NCBI GenBank assembly: GCA_963277665.1
Contig: OY728120.1
Location: 940,589,195 to 940,653,194 of the forward strand
Source of the DNA: Viscum album
Lineage: Eukaryota; Streptophyta; Magnoliopsida; Santalales; Viscaceae
Direction of reading: 5' to 3'
DNA length: 64,000 bases
Both the position numbers and the translations under genes were made by a program. The notes under the pieces were generated by a model. It worked only from the letters and a program-made list of their open reading frames with translations. It searched no databases and was not told the origin of the DNA. Positions 22,301 through 35,700 of the stretch are shown one piece after another (within the stretch, counting starts at the first letter, position 1; every line of letters starts with the position of its first letter).

Positions 22301-23339
22301 TTTAGATGTATATCTACTTTAAACTATTGGAAAATAAAACATTTCTAGTTAATGTAATCAATATATCTTTTCTCCAATCACACTAGTAATACTCCAGATA
22401 ATCTATTAAAATGCTTATGCAATGAGGATGAAGTAAAAAATGAATAACTATGAGTTTCAATTAACACCAATTTCATAAGATAGGAAAAAAATTTCACATA
22501 TAAAAACCTAAAAATATTAATAAAAAAATTTAATATAATTATATTCTGGAAATTACCATTCATAACCAATTATACCTTTCTATGTAACTCATAGTCTTAC
22601 TTCCAAGATTTCATAAATATGTCTACTAATGATGACTGCATAGACACCTAAAATAAAAAAGAACAATTTATTAAAAAAAAATCGATTCCAAAATTCATCA
22701 AATCAGTAATCAAGGGGCCATGTTACAAATGTAACATTACTAATGTAAAAAAAATTTGACTCAAGGAATCATCCACTTTATTTTCTTTTCCTAGGAGGTA
22801 GATGATCATGCAATCAAACTCCTGTTTCTACTCCATATTTATTATTTGACTCATGTTCACTTACTTTTGAGTAAATATATATACATTAAACATATATATT
22901 AAGTAAATGTTTTATTTTTTTTTTCAATTTAAATGATGACTGTAATTTTTTAATAAAAAACAACAGATTCTAATTCAAAATAATGTGTTGGAAAATTTAA
23001 CTTCTGATGTTTTGGTTTTCATAAATAATAATATATTAATTGTTCTTATATATCATAAAAAACCAAATACCTTCAATGAAACATCACTATAGATGAAAAA
23101 ATCATCATTCCTTAATGGTAGGGCCAAAACTAGAGCGTTCACCAATCTTTTTTTTCAGTTCATGAAAAAAACATCCCCATTTTGTGTCCAAATAAATTTA
23201 AGTCCTTTTCATGTTATCATAGGTAGTGAGCTAGATAACCATTCAAAGTTTATAACAATATATATGTAACAACCTTCTAATATAAGAACAATATGATTCC
23301 ATGTATTATTTATTGGTCTTTTTATTTCATAAATCAATT

Positions 23340-24120
23340 TTTATCTAATATTAGGCCATTCTTTTTTATAGTGTTCCAAAGAAAATAAATATGTTGCAAC
23401 CAAAAATCATATTGGATAAATTTTCCATATAAATGATTTTACTTGAGATTTTATAATAAAAAACCAATTTTTTTGATGATCATATATAATTTATTGTCAA
23501 AAATTATATATCATAAAAAAAATTCTATATAAATATTCATGGTTGATTCTATTCATAAGATCCATAAATATTGTAGTTGCATTTTCTATAGAAATGGGAT
23601 TGAAAAATAACTCATAATTCCAATATCATGTTCAAAATGATATTTTTGTAAATCCATCCTCCTTCACCATCAGCTTATGGTTCCAAGATATCAAGTCAAC
23701 CATGGGGAATTACCATGCTCCATCATTATTATAAAAAAAGTCATCCATATGAGGTAATTAATACTTATTCATAAAAGTAAAGTTATCCAAATATCTATAA
23801 TAAATGAAAATTATAATGGAAACATATTAATTTTTAATAAAAAAAGAGATGGAAAACATGGTGATGTACTGGGATTAAGGAAATATTTATCAAGAATCTC
23901 CTACCATAGATTTTTCTATTTTGGAATTTCCAATTGATCAATTTCATATATGTGTTTCGAGAATGGATTATCATTCAGAACTAAGTTAAATGTAAATTTC
24001 ACTTCATGATTAAGATTATCTTTGGGAAACCCATTAAAAAAATTACTTGGAATTCATGTACCACTCTCACATCATTAAAAAGAAAAATTCCCCTTTTTTC
24101 AACAAAATATGCAAGATAAA
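23340..24120 (-). pseudogene. Element 2: reverse transcriptase remnant
   Basis: Recognisable blocks are DLISWNHKLMVKEDLQK near 23640-23710 (the DLxSGYHQLxVxEEDIxK block), ENATTIFMDLMNRIN near 23545-23590 (NAPAVFMDLMNRVF), and LYGKFIQYDFWLQ near 23385-23430 (LYGKFSKCEFWL). The blocks are in different frames. The segment 24000-24120 is collinear with the RT lead-in of element 1 (740-830). The YIDD box was not recovered. Confidence 0.8.
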
Positions 24121-24239
24121 ATTAATTTCTAAATTTTTGATTTTTTCAACTTTATTAAATGTTATTAATTTTATGTGGAGATTATTATAAAAAAAATAAT
24201 TTTTTTTTCTAAAAAATAAATTATTTAACACTGCAATAT

Positions 24240-24600
24240 ATTTTATATTGATAAAGAGAAATCAATTTCTTTTGTAGAATAAAACCATTCTCTTATAACA
24301 GAACAAGAATAAGGTTTGAATGAAATGTATTTCCACAAAAAATACAGGAATTTTTATATAATTCAATTTCTTCTTATTAATCACTCGAGTGTTTTTACTA
24401 TATGTTATAATTATAATTTATTTGGTGAAATTTAAAAGTAACAACAACATTTCTTAGAAACAAGGTATTGTGTAGACCCCGTATCTGAAATGAAATTATA
24501 AAAATTGAATAAACAAAAAATATAAATGATACCAGTTCATTGGATGGCCCAAAATATGCTGAAGTAGTTGCAACGGATTTTACAACACTTTTCTAGTTAT
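24240..24600 (-). pseudogene. Element 2: aspartic protease remnant
   Basis: The active-site triplet Asp-Thr-Gly is intact at 24477-24485 and is followed by STQYLVSK. The upstream part (24530-24600) is closely similar to 1285-1350 of element 1, including the GGCCC(A/G) phrase and the CAACGGATTTTACAACAC tail. A frameshift lies just before the active site. Confidence 0.78.
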
Positions 24601-25615
24601 TTTCTGGCTACTTTCCATCATTCAAATCATTATTTGGGTTGGAATTTTCTCAATTTCTTATCTCTCCTCCTTGGAAACACTTTAAAATATTCTAATTAAA
24701 ATTAATCATAATATCATTAAGATATTCTTCATTGAAATATCGATCTATATATCTATGATTACAACTTCGAAATCACTTCACACATTTTTATGGAATTACC
24801 TGTGTTTCTTTTTAGCACACTTCCCATAAACTAGAAACATGACATTCTTACATTCTAATATATTATATTTATTCATATTCATTAAATTCCTTCTAAACCT
24901 TTTATTATTATTATTTATAAATTACATGTGATCATAAAAAACACCATTTATACCCACTCAACCCATAGATTATGTTTCTCATAACTATTTTATTCAAAGG
25001 AACCCAATATCCTTCGAAATCATAGATTCAATCCTTCTGATGAATGATTTGTTTTACAATCAATGTGTTTTTTTTCATTCTTTGTCAAACCACAATAGGT
25101 AAATATTTGTTATCGAAAGGGTTCTTAAATTCAGAACATTACTTGGAATATATCTCCTAGCTATATTAGTTTTTCTTAACCGTTAAACAAATCTTGTTGT
25201 ATTCACCTTTAAAATGATGAATATAAAGAATGATCAATTGAATATCAGGGTACACCATGAAATAAAATATATTTTCAAGGGCCTTTATCCACCCTTCATC
25301 CAAAACTCGGTCAAAGATCAACTAAAAGAAAGAGGATGATACCGCAGAAAATGTTCCACTATTATCATGTTTTTATGGTAGCTATGGTTGTTCTCGTACA
25401 TGAACGGAAAACAAAATTATAGCATGTGTCAAGTGATCCATTACTATCACAAATTACATGGTTTTGAATCCCAACATTCCAGGATGGGGATTCTGAAATA
25501 TATCATCGTATTGGTGTTTTCCAACATCAGCTTCCTCATTTCTCATATGGAAAACCATCTTGAACAGATAATATAACATATGTAGAAACATGGTAATATT
25601 GAAATTCTATATCAT
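24600..25615 (-). pseudogene. Element 2: gag remnant
   Basis: It lies between protease and 5' LTR. The right end (25540-25615) is collinear with the gag start of element 1 (2385-2465), sharing ATGGAAAACCAT or ATGAGAAAACCATTCTGAACA and the AACATGGTAAT phrase. Interior gag blocks are too eroded to read confidently. Confidence 0.62.
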
Positions 25616-25619
25616 TTTA

Positions 25620-27865
25620 ACTTAAAAATAAATCAATAAGTGTATACTATCAAAATATTATCCATTTTTCAATAATATAATTGTTTTTAATAAAATATTA
25701 CTTCTTATCAAAATAATTTTTTCACGACATTCATCTTTTGATCCACTTTTATATTACAAATACTTAAAAACAATGAAAAATTAGAAATATAAGGTATGAA
25801 AAGAAAAAATATCAATAATTTTCATAAATTAAAGGAATCATTAGTCTATTAATACTTATAAACATATGAAATAATTTTCACAAGATATAAGTCTCAACCT
25901 TTATGGTTTATAAACAATCTTTTTGTAATGATTATATTTCCATAAAACATAGAAAAATAAATAAAACCATATAGATATATTGGTGAATTATTTAATTATT
26001 ATTTTAACCATATCAGCTACCATATGATTTGTAACCCTCATGGTTACCTTAAAATGTAACACATACAACTACTTTATGGTGTGACCATCACATTTACACT
26101 TTGAATGACCATTACCGTCAACATCCAACAAAAACATACACATTGAAATGGAAGGAGATATAGGACACACACATAATAATATAAAATTCTTAGGAAATGA
26201 AAAATAATCCTTAAAAATAATCCTTTTCTCATGAAGATATTTCTATTGAAGTTTATAAAAAATGATATATAAAAGATGATTTATAGAGATAAGTCACTTA
26301 ACTAGGGTCTATATTACAGAAAAAGTGTTCAATCATCCGGAATAATAGATTAAGGATTGTTATTAATATATTACATAACCATATTTATATTTATAATACC
26401 TTATATGATCTCATTTAACAAAATTCAACACATTTATTATTAAAATTTTCTATTTTCTTTATCTAGGATGCATTCATTTCATAGTATCCATGGTTGGTTC
26501 ATTATGGATTTATTTTTAGAATGGAAGAAAAACTATAGAATTATAAAGGAAAGGTATTAATATGATTCAATAATTTTAAATTATTACATATATAATTTTT
26601 TTCCTATTATGAGGATGATTCCTTAGATTAAACAATAATGGAAATTGTCTAACTTATTTTTGTCATATGTACTACCATCACAAATTTATATAATTTTATT
26701 TTATATAATAGTTTTATATTGGTTTCAAAACAATATATAACATATTATATGTATATTAAAATATTATTTAACCATAATAATGGTTTTATGACCATCCTAG
26801 AAGGTGATAAATTATAATTAAAACACATCATTTGTGATGATGGTAAATCAACACATCATAGACACTGTTTTTATTTTTTTAGAATTATTTTTGAAGAGGA
26901 GATATTTGATTATGAATATTCCATTAAAAAAATAATTTAATATTATATTTATGATTTGGGAGTTATCATATCACTTTAATTAGAGTATTTTTTGAGCCAA
27001 AAATAAAATAAAATAAATTAGAATAAAAATTAAGGAAAATAAAAGAGGCTTTATATCTAGAATTAGAGTCATTGAGAGCATCAGTAATGAATGTGGTTTC
27101 ATCATTTTGGTGATTATAGTTGGTCATGGTCATGGGTAAGAGTCTAGTGAAGGTAATTGGGGGGAAATTAAATATGCTACAAGGATTTGAGGTTTTAGGA
27201 GAAGAGGTGGTGAGGGGTTGTATTTAAAAATGAGGAGTGACATGTTTTGGATTATTTTATTCATTTGTTTATTATTTTGGATGAAGACTAGAAATATGTT
27301 AAGTTTTTTCACTAAATATATTAAAATAATTAGTTGTTAATTGAAATTATGTCCATAAATAAATTATACTTTATTGTTGACTCAATAATTCATGTAATTA
27401 ACTTGTGTCATAATTTCTCTTATTTTCCCAATCATAAAAAATTAAACTATTTATAAAAAATTAGAGAAAAGTAATCCATTACAATTTACAACATTTATAA
27501 TAAAAAAATGAAATAAATTTTATGAAAATAAATTTTTAAATATGCGAAATTTAATTTTAAATCCAAATCATAATTTTTTTAAAAATACAAATTTTAAAAT
27601 TAAAACTGATTTTATAAATCATCAAAAAATTAATTATGTTCTCATAAAATAATTTTATATTCATAAGATAAATTAATATTAGATCATGAATCTATTTTAT
27701 AAAAATATTTTTTATTTTCATTATATTAATTATATTATTTCATTTAAAATCATTATGTGTCCTTAAAAATTTATCACTTAATTTTTAATGTTTATAACAT
27801 TTATTAACTTAATCCAATATATAAATATATCTTATTTTCACTTACAAGGAACTTTAAATTTATTA
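25620..27865 (-). repeat. Element 2: 5' LTR (right)
   Basis: Partner of 18930-21153 with the same block order. An eroded primer-binding site may lie just to the left near 25604-25618 but cannot be confirmed. The right edge is estimated from the alignment to the 21153 end. The segment 27865-28070 could still belong to it. Confidence 0.6.
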
Positions 27866-28069
27866 ATACACACATGTATGAGGTTATTATTCTATTAGTT
27901 TATATTTATTAATTTCTATAAATATTACATATTTCAATATATAATTATACAGAATGTAACTATTTAATTCCAGAATGAATGAAAATTATTTAATAAGTAC
28001 CAGGTCAGTTAAAAAGGTTTTATGTCATTACATTGACATTGAAAATTTTTATTATATAGAATATATGTT

Positions 28070-29550
28070 GGTTATTATATATTCATGGTTTAATTAAATT
28101 TTATGGTGGTGGAGAAAAAAATGAAATAAAATATCTTTTAAATATGTTACATTTCCTCGAAAAGCCTCATTTGGTAATGACCAAAGTCATTTCTAAGATT
28201 TTTTTGAAAAAAACACATTCTATGATAAGGGGATGTAATTAGGTATGTTATTTCTATTGGTACGGGGCAAGCCAAATTGTTTTATGTATATCTATATTAT
28301 ATGAGATGTGGTGCGCCTTTATATGTTTGGGAGAGGACATAATAGGGAATTTTTAAAAGAACGAATTCCACCAAAATTTTTATCATACAAAAAATGTTGC
28401 CTAATGGAAAGTTTTTTAAATACAATATATAAGGTAAAAATATTAACATAGGACATGAATTAGCCATATTTGGGGCCATTTTAACCCTTCTTTATTTACT
28501 TAAACACAGGGTAATCTCGTTTTTACCTTAACTATGTATATATTTCTTATTTTAAATATTTATAAGGGTAAAAAATAGTTTAAAATATTTTCTTTTATAA
28601 ATTATATTTAATAAAAATATTTAATACATTTTTAAAAATTAAACTCATTTATGTTTCCAAATGTAATTTAAAATTGAACATGCAGATGTGTCGAATGCAC
28701 AGTTTCCAAAAAAAATATTCAAATGTTAAACAATTTTTTTTGTAAAAATTAAATATAAACACAATTTAAATGAAATTTTTTGGAATATTTGATAAGTAAA
28801 TGAACAAATATTAGTTTTAAAAAACTATAAAATAAAATTGATATTATACATTTTTAAAATTAAAAGGTTGTTGTTAATAAAAATCAGTATTTCTTTTCTA
28901 TTCAATGAAAATAAATCTTTTTAGGAAAACAAAAAATAATTCACCCATTGATAATCATGATATTATTATTTCAAAAAAAAATAATTTATTTTATTAATAT
29001 AAATATTTTAATAGTTTTAAATATTAATTTTCAAAATATGTTCTCAAACCAAAGAGAACCCACTATTTATAAATTTTCAACCTTCTGGAAAATATTTCAT
29101 TTTACATTGAAATGAATCATTTGTTATTTCAAATCGGTATATAATAATAGAAATTATTTATTCATTTATAAACCATATAAGTTTTATAATATAGTTAGTT
29201 TTATTTATACTCTACAACATATCATCTAGGTAAATGTGGTCATGATTAAAAAATATTATTCTATTAAAGTATCTATTATTATTTAAACCCATTGTTGTAT
29301 GCATCAAAAGCATTCGAAGAAATTGAATTTATTAAAATTGAAATATATTATAAATTACCAGGATTTTCAATAATCATATTATCATGTATTTTTATATTAT
29401 ACATACTATCTAACTTTAGAATAAACTTTTAAAATCTAACGGTGTTATATTCGACTTCTATTTCCTAAATTGAATCCAAAAAATTTATTCCTTATAACTG
29501 TAATCAAGCGATTGGAATTTGAAAATAACTATATTTTAACCCCATGTTGT
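28070..29550 (-). repeat. Repeat B, copy 1, right part
   Basis: It matches 34330-35700 in the same orientation with an almost constant offset of about 6.15-6.18 kb. The blocks are AAAAGCCTC near 28160 with 34349, the TTTTTAAAAGAACGAATT region near 28350-28370 with 34515-34535, and the AAATTGAATTTATT region near 29320 with 35470. The left part of the same copy lies before element 2, so element 2 probably split it. Confidence 0.5.
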
Positions 29551-32500
29551 AAAGAGGATAAATTATACATCATCTTTGTTAAAGATAATTTGATGTATGA
29601 AGGTCACCATGAATAAAACATTATTAGGTTTACTTTATGAGAACATTGGTGAAAAAATGAAAACATGTAAATAGAAGAGAATACAGATTCACTTGTTTTA
29701 GTAGATACTGAAAGAGATCATTGACCATAATAAATGAAAGAATTAATATATTTTTAAATACCTCAAAACCATAAATCTATGATGAGTTATAAAATTATTC
29801 TATATATCAAAAATAAAGGTACTTAGGTAAATTTTTTATTTCAAGATCATTTACTGGGAGTTGAGGGATTCATTTACCTTCCAAAATTAAAACATATGGA
29901 CAAATACATACATGAAAAATATAATTTCATCTATAAATAATATACCCAAAATAATCATATTTTTCTATATAATGGGAACCCAAGGTGTATTTCCCATACC
30001 AATAGGACTAAAACAAACATTTAATATTTTAAATACTCCCAAAATTATTAAAAAATGTTTCCCAATATCTATACTAAAACCAAAATTGTTTGCACATGAA
30101 TTCCCATATTCGTCATTATTTTGAATAACTCAATAATAACTACTAAATTTAAAAATATTCCATTACATACGTTTATATCCTATAATTCCTTCATATTACA
30201 TCTCTAAAAATAAAATATTAATGTTCAAAAATAATCTATTACATTAAAAAAACGTTATATATGCATCAACCAAATAATATTTATCCCAAATATCCTTAGT
30301 CACCAAAAAGTAAATTTATGAAAAACCTAAATAGGGGTTTCTATTCCTTTTAACTTATGTTTGACCATAATTCATAAATTCATGATGGTATCCATTAATC
30401 TTGACATCATTTGACATGAAGAAATAATTGCTTCACCAATTAACACAATAATTATATGTTTGATGAGTCTTATACCCAAAATACCAATTTTAATAATAAA
30501 TCTACATTTTAATTTTGGGGTACTAATACATAAATTATTTTACAAATTTAGATCAATGATTTTTCTATAACATAGTTCCGTCATTGGTCTAGGAGCTAAA
30601 TATTAGTTTATGTCATTGTCTTAGATAATTCCAAATATCCCCATATATAAGAAATCAAATTCAGTTTAAAATAATATCTATATTCTCTTAATTTACATAT
30701 ATATAACATATTACAATCTATTTGATTTTTTTCGGAAATATTCTTCCCACATTCTGGACAAGAAAGAGGTAGAATCACCATTCTTCTATGGTCATTATCA
30801 CCCAAACATTTATAACATTCCATCATACTATTATTTTACTTGTTATAAATCAACCAAATTTTATATTTATAGTCATATAATTTGATATTTGATTATGATT
30901 ATTCAAAATAAAAATTTATATAGTTATCATTTATCTTTGTTTCACATAATCATTATAGTGTACATCAGATTCTTTGATATGTTTTTTATTCTTGTTTTCA
31001 TCCATTAACTAAGACAAAAAAACATAGTATGATCAATAATAATCATAGTGGGTTCCATAAAACCAAAGAATATATTTATATGATATCTAAATCATGAAAA
31101 TATCATTTCAATCTATGGAACCTTAGGTTTAATCTATTTCCTTCACGTACACCCTTTAATATAATAATTTATAATTTTTTTCATAATGATGTTTTTAATT
31201 TCCAGATGCATGTCAATTAGGAGTGTCAAACTATACATATAATAAGGCTCATTTTCATGTACCTGGTAATGCTTGAGTCAATCTAAAAGTTCCTTTTTAT
31301 GTTTGGTTACCCCTAGCTACATATGTTCCAAAACAACTCCAATTATAGTATTTAGATAGGGATATAATTTCCTAAAAATAACCCTCTCTTAACATCACCA
31401 AAATTACAAAATATTTTCCTATATATAGATTTTTCCTTATAGTTAACCTTAGACATGTCAATAGGGTTCTATATAATGATTTCAAATTATAGTTACAATG
31501 GTTAAATAAACCTCTACATTGAAATAAACTATGTCCACCCAACAATATTTCATATATTATTAAAATATTTGTAAGGGTAAATATCCATCAATAAAATAAA
31601 ATGACCATAAATTCAGCCAGACATTAGAAGAATAGGTTGATAATACCTAAAAATAAGAGAAACTATAAATAATTTTACATTATTATCAATAAATTATCTT
31701 AAATCTATTCTAGAAACTAGAAAACATGGGAGAAGATAAAGAATTCATAGACTAACGAGTGATATAAAAGCCCAGTAAGGTAATACCATTCAAATGGAAG
31801 CATAAAGTTTGAGTAAGAAGTTAGTAATGATATCATAAAGAGAAATATCATGAGTATACACATGGAATAATTAAATAAGAAACATGGTATCAGATGATTA
31901 TCTTAGTATATGATATGTTATAGGAAAACAAAAAACCACATATACACAAGTCAATGATAATTGAAAAGATAACTTAATTTGTGGACATAGTCCTATTATA
32001 TAGTAGGATTACTTAGAAATCATCTACATGAAATATCACCAGACATTAAATTATCCCATTGAAATTGAGTGTTATATGGTCACACCCATAATAACTTGTT
32101 TTTGATCTATTTGATCAGTATAAAAGAAATCCATTATATGGAATAACATAATAATTACCCTAGTAATGAAAATGGGTTGCATAATCTTGATTCGTATAAT
32201 ATTCAAATGAATTTTCATAATGAATAAATTTGATAAATGATCATAAGGAATACATTTCCCTATCAATGTAATAGATGATAACCTGGTATATATGTGAGAA
32301 ACATATATACTTTATTTGAATGAAATGAAAAATATAATAGGTTTTTGTCATTGATTAACATACATTTAAAAATTTTAAATACATTTTTTTGGAAAATAAC
32401 ATTTCCACATTGAGTAAACTAAAATGATGTCATCTTAAATTTAAAATACCTGTGAATGATCACTTTGATCATTTATTGAAGAAGTTATCCTCTCCATTTT

Positions 32501-32580
32501 TAAAATAGTTTTTTAAAAAATAAAACTTTATCAAGAATTGAAGTTTTTTAATAAAGTTTGATACATAAAAATTATTCTAT
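29550..32580 (-). other. Decayed DNA between the two copies of repeat B
   Basis: About 3 kb of AT-rich sequence. If repeat B is an LTR pair, this would be the internal region of a minus-strand element. It is too short for a full gag-pol, so it would be either deleted or non-autonomous. The only recognisable coding trace is the zinc-knuckle-like segment at 30608-30826. The rest shows no domain. Confidence 0.4.
30608..30826 (-). pseudogene. Zinc-knuckle-like fragment (possible gag)
   Basis: A 72-residue open segment begins MMECYKCLGDNDHRR and continues with LSCPECGKN. Cys-x2-Cys-x5-His followed by a second Cys-x2-Cys pair resembles a slightly damaged retroviral-type zinc knuckle with a following CPxCG motif, as in some Ty3/gypsy Gag proteins. 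The remaining residues are unrecognisable. It might be a chance match in AT-rich DNA. The cysteine spacing and its place between LTR-like repeats argue for a gag relic. Confidence 0.4.
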
Positions 32581-35500
32581 AAAATATTAAGTGGTATAAT
32601 GGTTGAAGATTTCAATTCATGTTAAATATGTTAAAATTATTAAAGAGTATTTTTACATTGTTGAATGAAATGACAAAGAAACCAATGTTCTAAAACTAAA
32701 TAAAATATTAATTTAGTTCTTTTTTGGAAAAATATAATAATGCGTAACTAATAATTTAAAAAGTTATTATAATAATTTTTTATTATTTGGAAATCATGGA
32801 CATGTAAAAAAATGGTTTTTTACATAAGAGAGAAATGGCGTAAGATTTTAGTAAAAAAAATTTCAATCATTTCATGAAATAAACTGGGAATAATGGTACT
32901 ATAACATGAAAAATTGTTGAATAAAGGGAGTAGAATAAAATTATATTTGTTCCTTATTTGATAATAAAATAATTTCATTCATTTAAGAAATTTGGATTAA
33001 AATAGTGTGAAACATAAAACCATAAATATTGGGAATATTTTGAATAATATCTTCCAATTAACGAAGTAGATTAATTAAAACATAAAATACCATGATGTAG
33101 TAAAGATTTATGAAATAGTATCTGTAGTGGTAGTATATTAACCAATAATTAGAATTTAGGATTGTAAAATTATAGTTTAATCAAAAAATAATTTTTGAGA
33201 TGAACCCCTTTAATGTTGATATTATTGAGGTGAGAGTAAACCAACTAAGAGATTAGGAATAACAAATTTATATCCACCAATATAGAGGTGTAAATAGTAC
33301 ACGAATAAATAAAATTTCATTCCACACATAATTAGGCAATTATATAATTAGTGTATTCGTTAAATAACCCAATGAATGGAAATTGAGTAATGAAACCACT
33401 TACCCCTCACTTCCCATTTGTTTAATGTTCTTTAAACTCATTTATAATGTCATTAAAGAAGTTATTAACTTTTAAAAAAGAATATTATTATTTATAATAT
33501 AATATTGTATAAATTTATACATCTAATAAACAGTTCGTTAGTATTATTTTTTTAATTTTTTTTATTTAATGTATTAATTTATTTGTTTTATTTTTATTGT
33601 TTCTAAAAAAAATTCCTAATACTAAAAATATGATATAGTTACATCATCAGAAAAATTATATCAAAATTAAAATTATCATTATTTCAATTATATTGTTTTG
33701 GAATCATTATTTAATATTTATCATGTTGAATTAATAAAATCACTTCACGTGGACAATATGCTTTATATACCCAAGAGTTTCATTATATTTTAATTAACTG
33801 GTTAAAGGGTAACGAGGTGAATGATTTTTCTAATTTTCCAAAATAAATATATTTCATATATATCATATATATTCATTAAATATATCATTTATTACCTTCA
33901 ATATGATGTATATGTGGAAAAAATCACATCTCTTCATGCGGTGGTAGACTTATGTACACAAGAGTGACATTATAATGTTTTATATGGAATGGAATGTGAT
34001 AATTTATATGTGATATTATAATTATACAATTATAATTATACTATAAATCTCATAGAAATTATATATATATATATATTTGATATGGATTTATTTTTAATGA
34101 ATAAGATCAGTTCTAGAGATGGTAGTCCAATGTACACAAGATCAATAGTTTTGTATCCCATTCGAGAGAGGAGGATATGGTTGTTCGTCATTCCCTTAAT
34201 ATAAAAAATAACATTAGATAAAAGATATTATGGTTATTATATAATCACAATATAATATTTTTTTAATTATTTGGAAGAAAAAATAAAATAAAACGCTTGG
34301 TTATGGATGTCACCTCTTCTTCGGACAACTTCTTTTAGTTTTCCCCAAAAGCCTCACTATTATAGATTGATATAAAAACATGGATTATAGGATTAGTTAT
34401 GGAAATTATGTAAGTTATGTGGTAATATATTGGCCAAAAATGGGGTTTGGAACGGTGGAAAGGAGATGTTAGGGGGTCGCTTTTTTAAGAGGATTAGAGG
34501 AAACGCATAGGATTTTTTAAAAGAAAGAATTTAACGCTAATGTTTTTCATGGAAAATTATAAAAGAAGAAACTTATTAAACCATAAATTATTCTAGTTAA
34601 AAATATGACCATAATATAATAATTTTACTTGTATTGGATCGTTTATAACCCATACTGTTTTTTTAACTCCCGGAAACCATAACTGTGGTAAATAGTTTTT
34701 ACTATTTATAGTATTTATTAAGTCATAAATTAAGTTCATCATACTAGATATTTTATATTTTAATGATTAAAAATAAGTTATCAAAGTAGAAAAATTCTAC
34801 CCACATAGGAGGTAGATATATTTGAAAATTAAAACCGTAGACATGTTAAAAAATGGGCATCCAAAAGAAATATAGTACGTTGATTACTATGTTTATATAT
34901 CAATATGTAAATATTTAATTATTTCCAATTACTTCATTTATAATAATTAACATATAATTGAAATAATTTTATTTTAATGACCATATTAAAATAAGAATGT
35001 TATTTTATATTTTCTATATTGAATGGATGTTTTTAATAAAATATATATATATTATCTGCATTCGAAACAAAATAAAAATTTCAAACAAATAGTTAAATTT
35101 TACCCAAATATAATGTAGAAATATTGATTTAAAAAATTAATATTTTTTTCTGTAAAATAAATTTTATATTATTGATAAAAATTAATTTTTGAAATTTCTC
35201 TTTAATGCATGATAAATCATCTTTTGAGAAAAAGAAATATTTTAAAAAAACATTTCTATTCATTTCCAATTAATTTTTTTAATTAATATATCATCCTTGG
35301 ATTTATTACATACATTTTGTTTCCATAAAATGTTTTATAATTTATTTAGAATTATTAATACATTCAAACATAATAGATAGGTTAAAATGTCCATGTTTAA
35401 ATAATAATATTTTTTAAAAGAATGATATTTCATTTGAACTCAGTATCGCGTGAATCCCAAGCTATCAAAGTGATTGAATTTATTTAAAAATGAAAATATC

Positions 35501-35700
35501 ACAATGAATCTGGGTGTTGTATTAACTTATAATAATTGTTTTTGTTTGATACATGTTATCAAACATGATTACACTCTTTTAAAATTTCCAAGTGTTACAT
35601 TAATTCCATTACATGTTCAAAAGATTAATTATCTATGAACATTTTCATTAGATGTAACATTTGGATGTTCATTATTTTTGGTTTCTAAACATTATTTATT
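32580..35700 (-). repeat. Repeat B, copy 2 (LTR-like, unsplit)
   Basis: About 3.1 kb, collinear with 17150-18900 followed by 28070-29550. It carries motif copies near 33925-33975 and 34105-34150, about 180 bp apart. There is no coding content. It is the reference that shows where element 2 inserted in copy 1 (near 34240-34300 in this copy). Confidence 0.5.

Larger units (their letters stand above)
18930..27865 (-). mobile_element. Element 2: old Ty3/gypsy chromovirus, minus strand
   Basis: About 8.9 kb. Two diverged LTR-like repeats (about 18930-21153 and 25620-27865) flank minus-strand gag, protease, RT, integrase and chromodomain remnants in gypsy order. It is related to element 1 at the gag-LTR junction and in the protease. 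A polypurine tract abuts the left LTR at 21154-21163. Coding frames are heavily broken. No target-site duplication could be identified because the outer ends are blurred. It appears to sit inside repeat B, whose halves flank it. Confidence 0.75.

Noticed and set aside
31885..31897. Primer-binding-site-like TGGTATCAGATGA on the plus strand
   Set aside because: It has the wrong orientation for the minus-strand context, no LTR end lies next to it, and only nine bases match.
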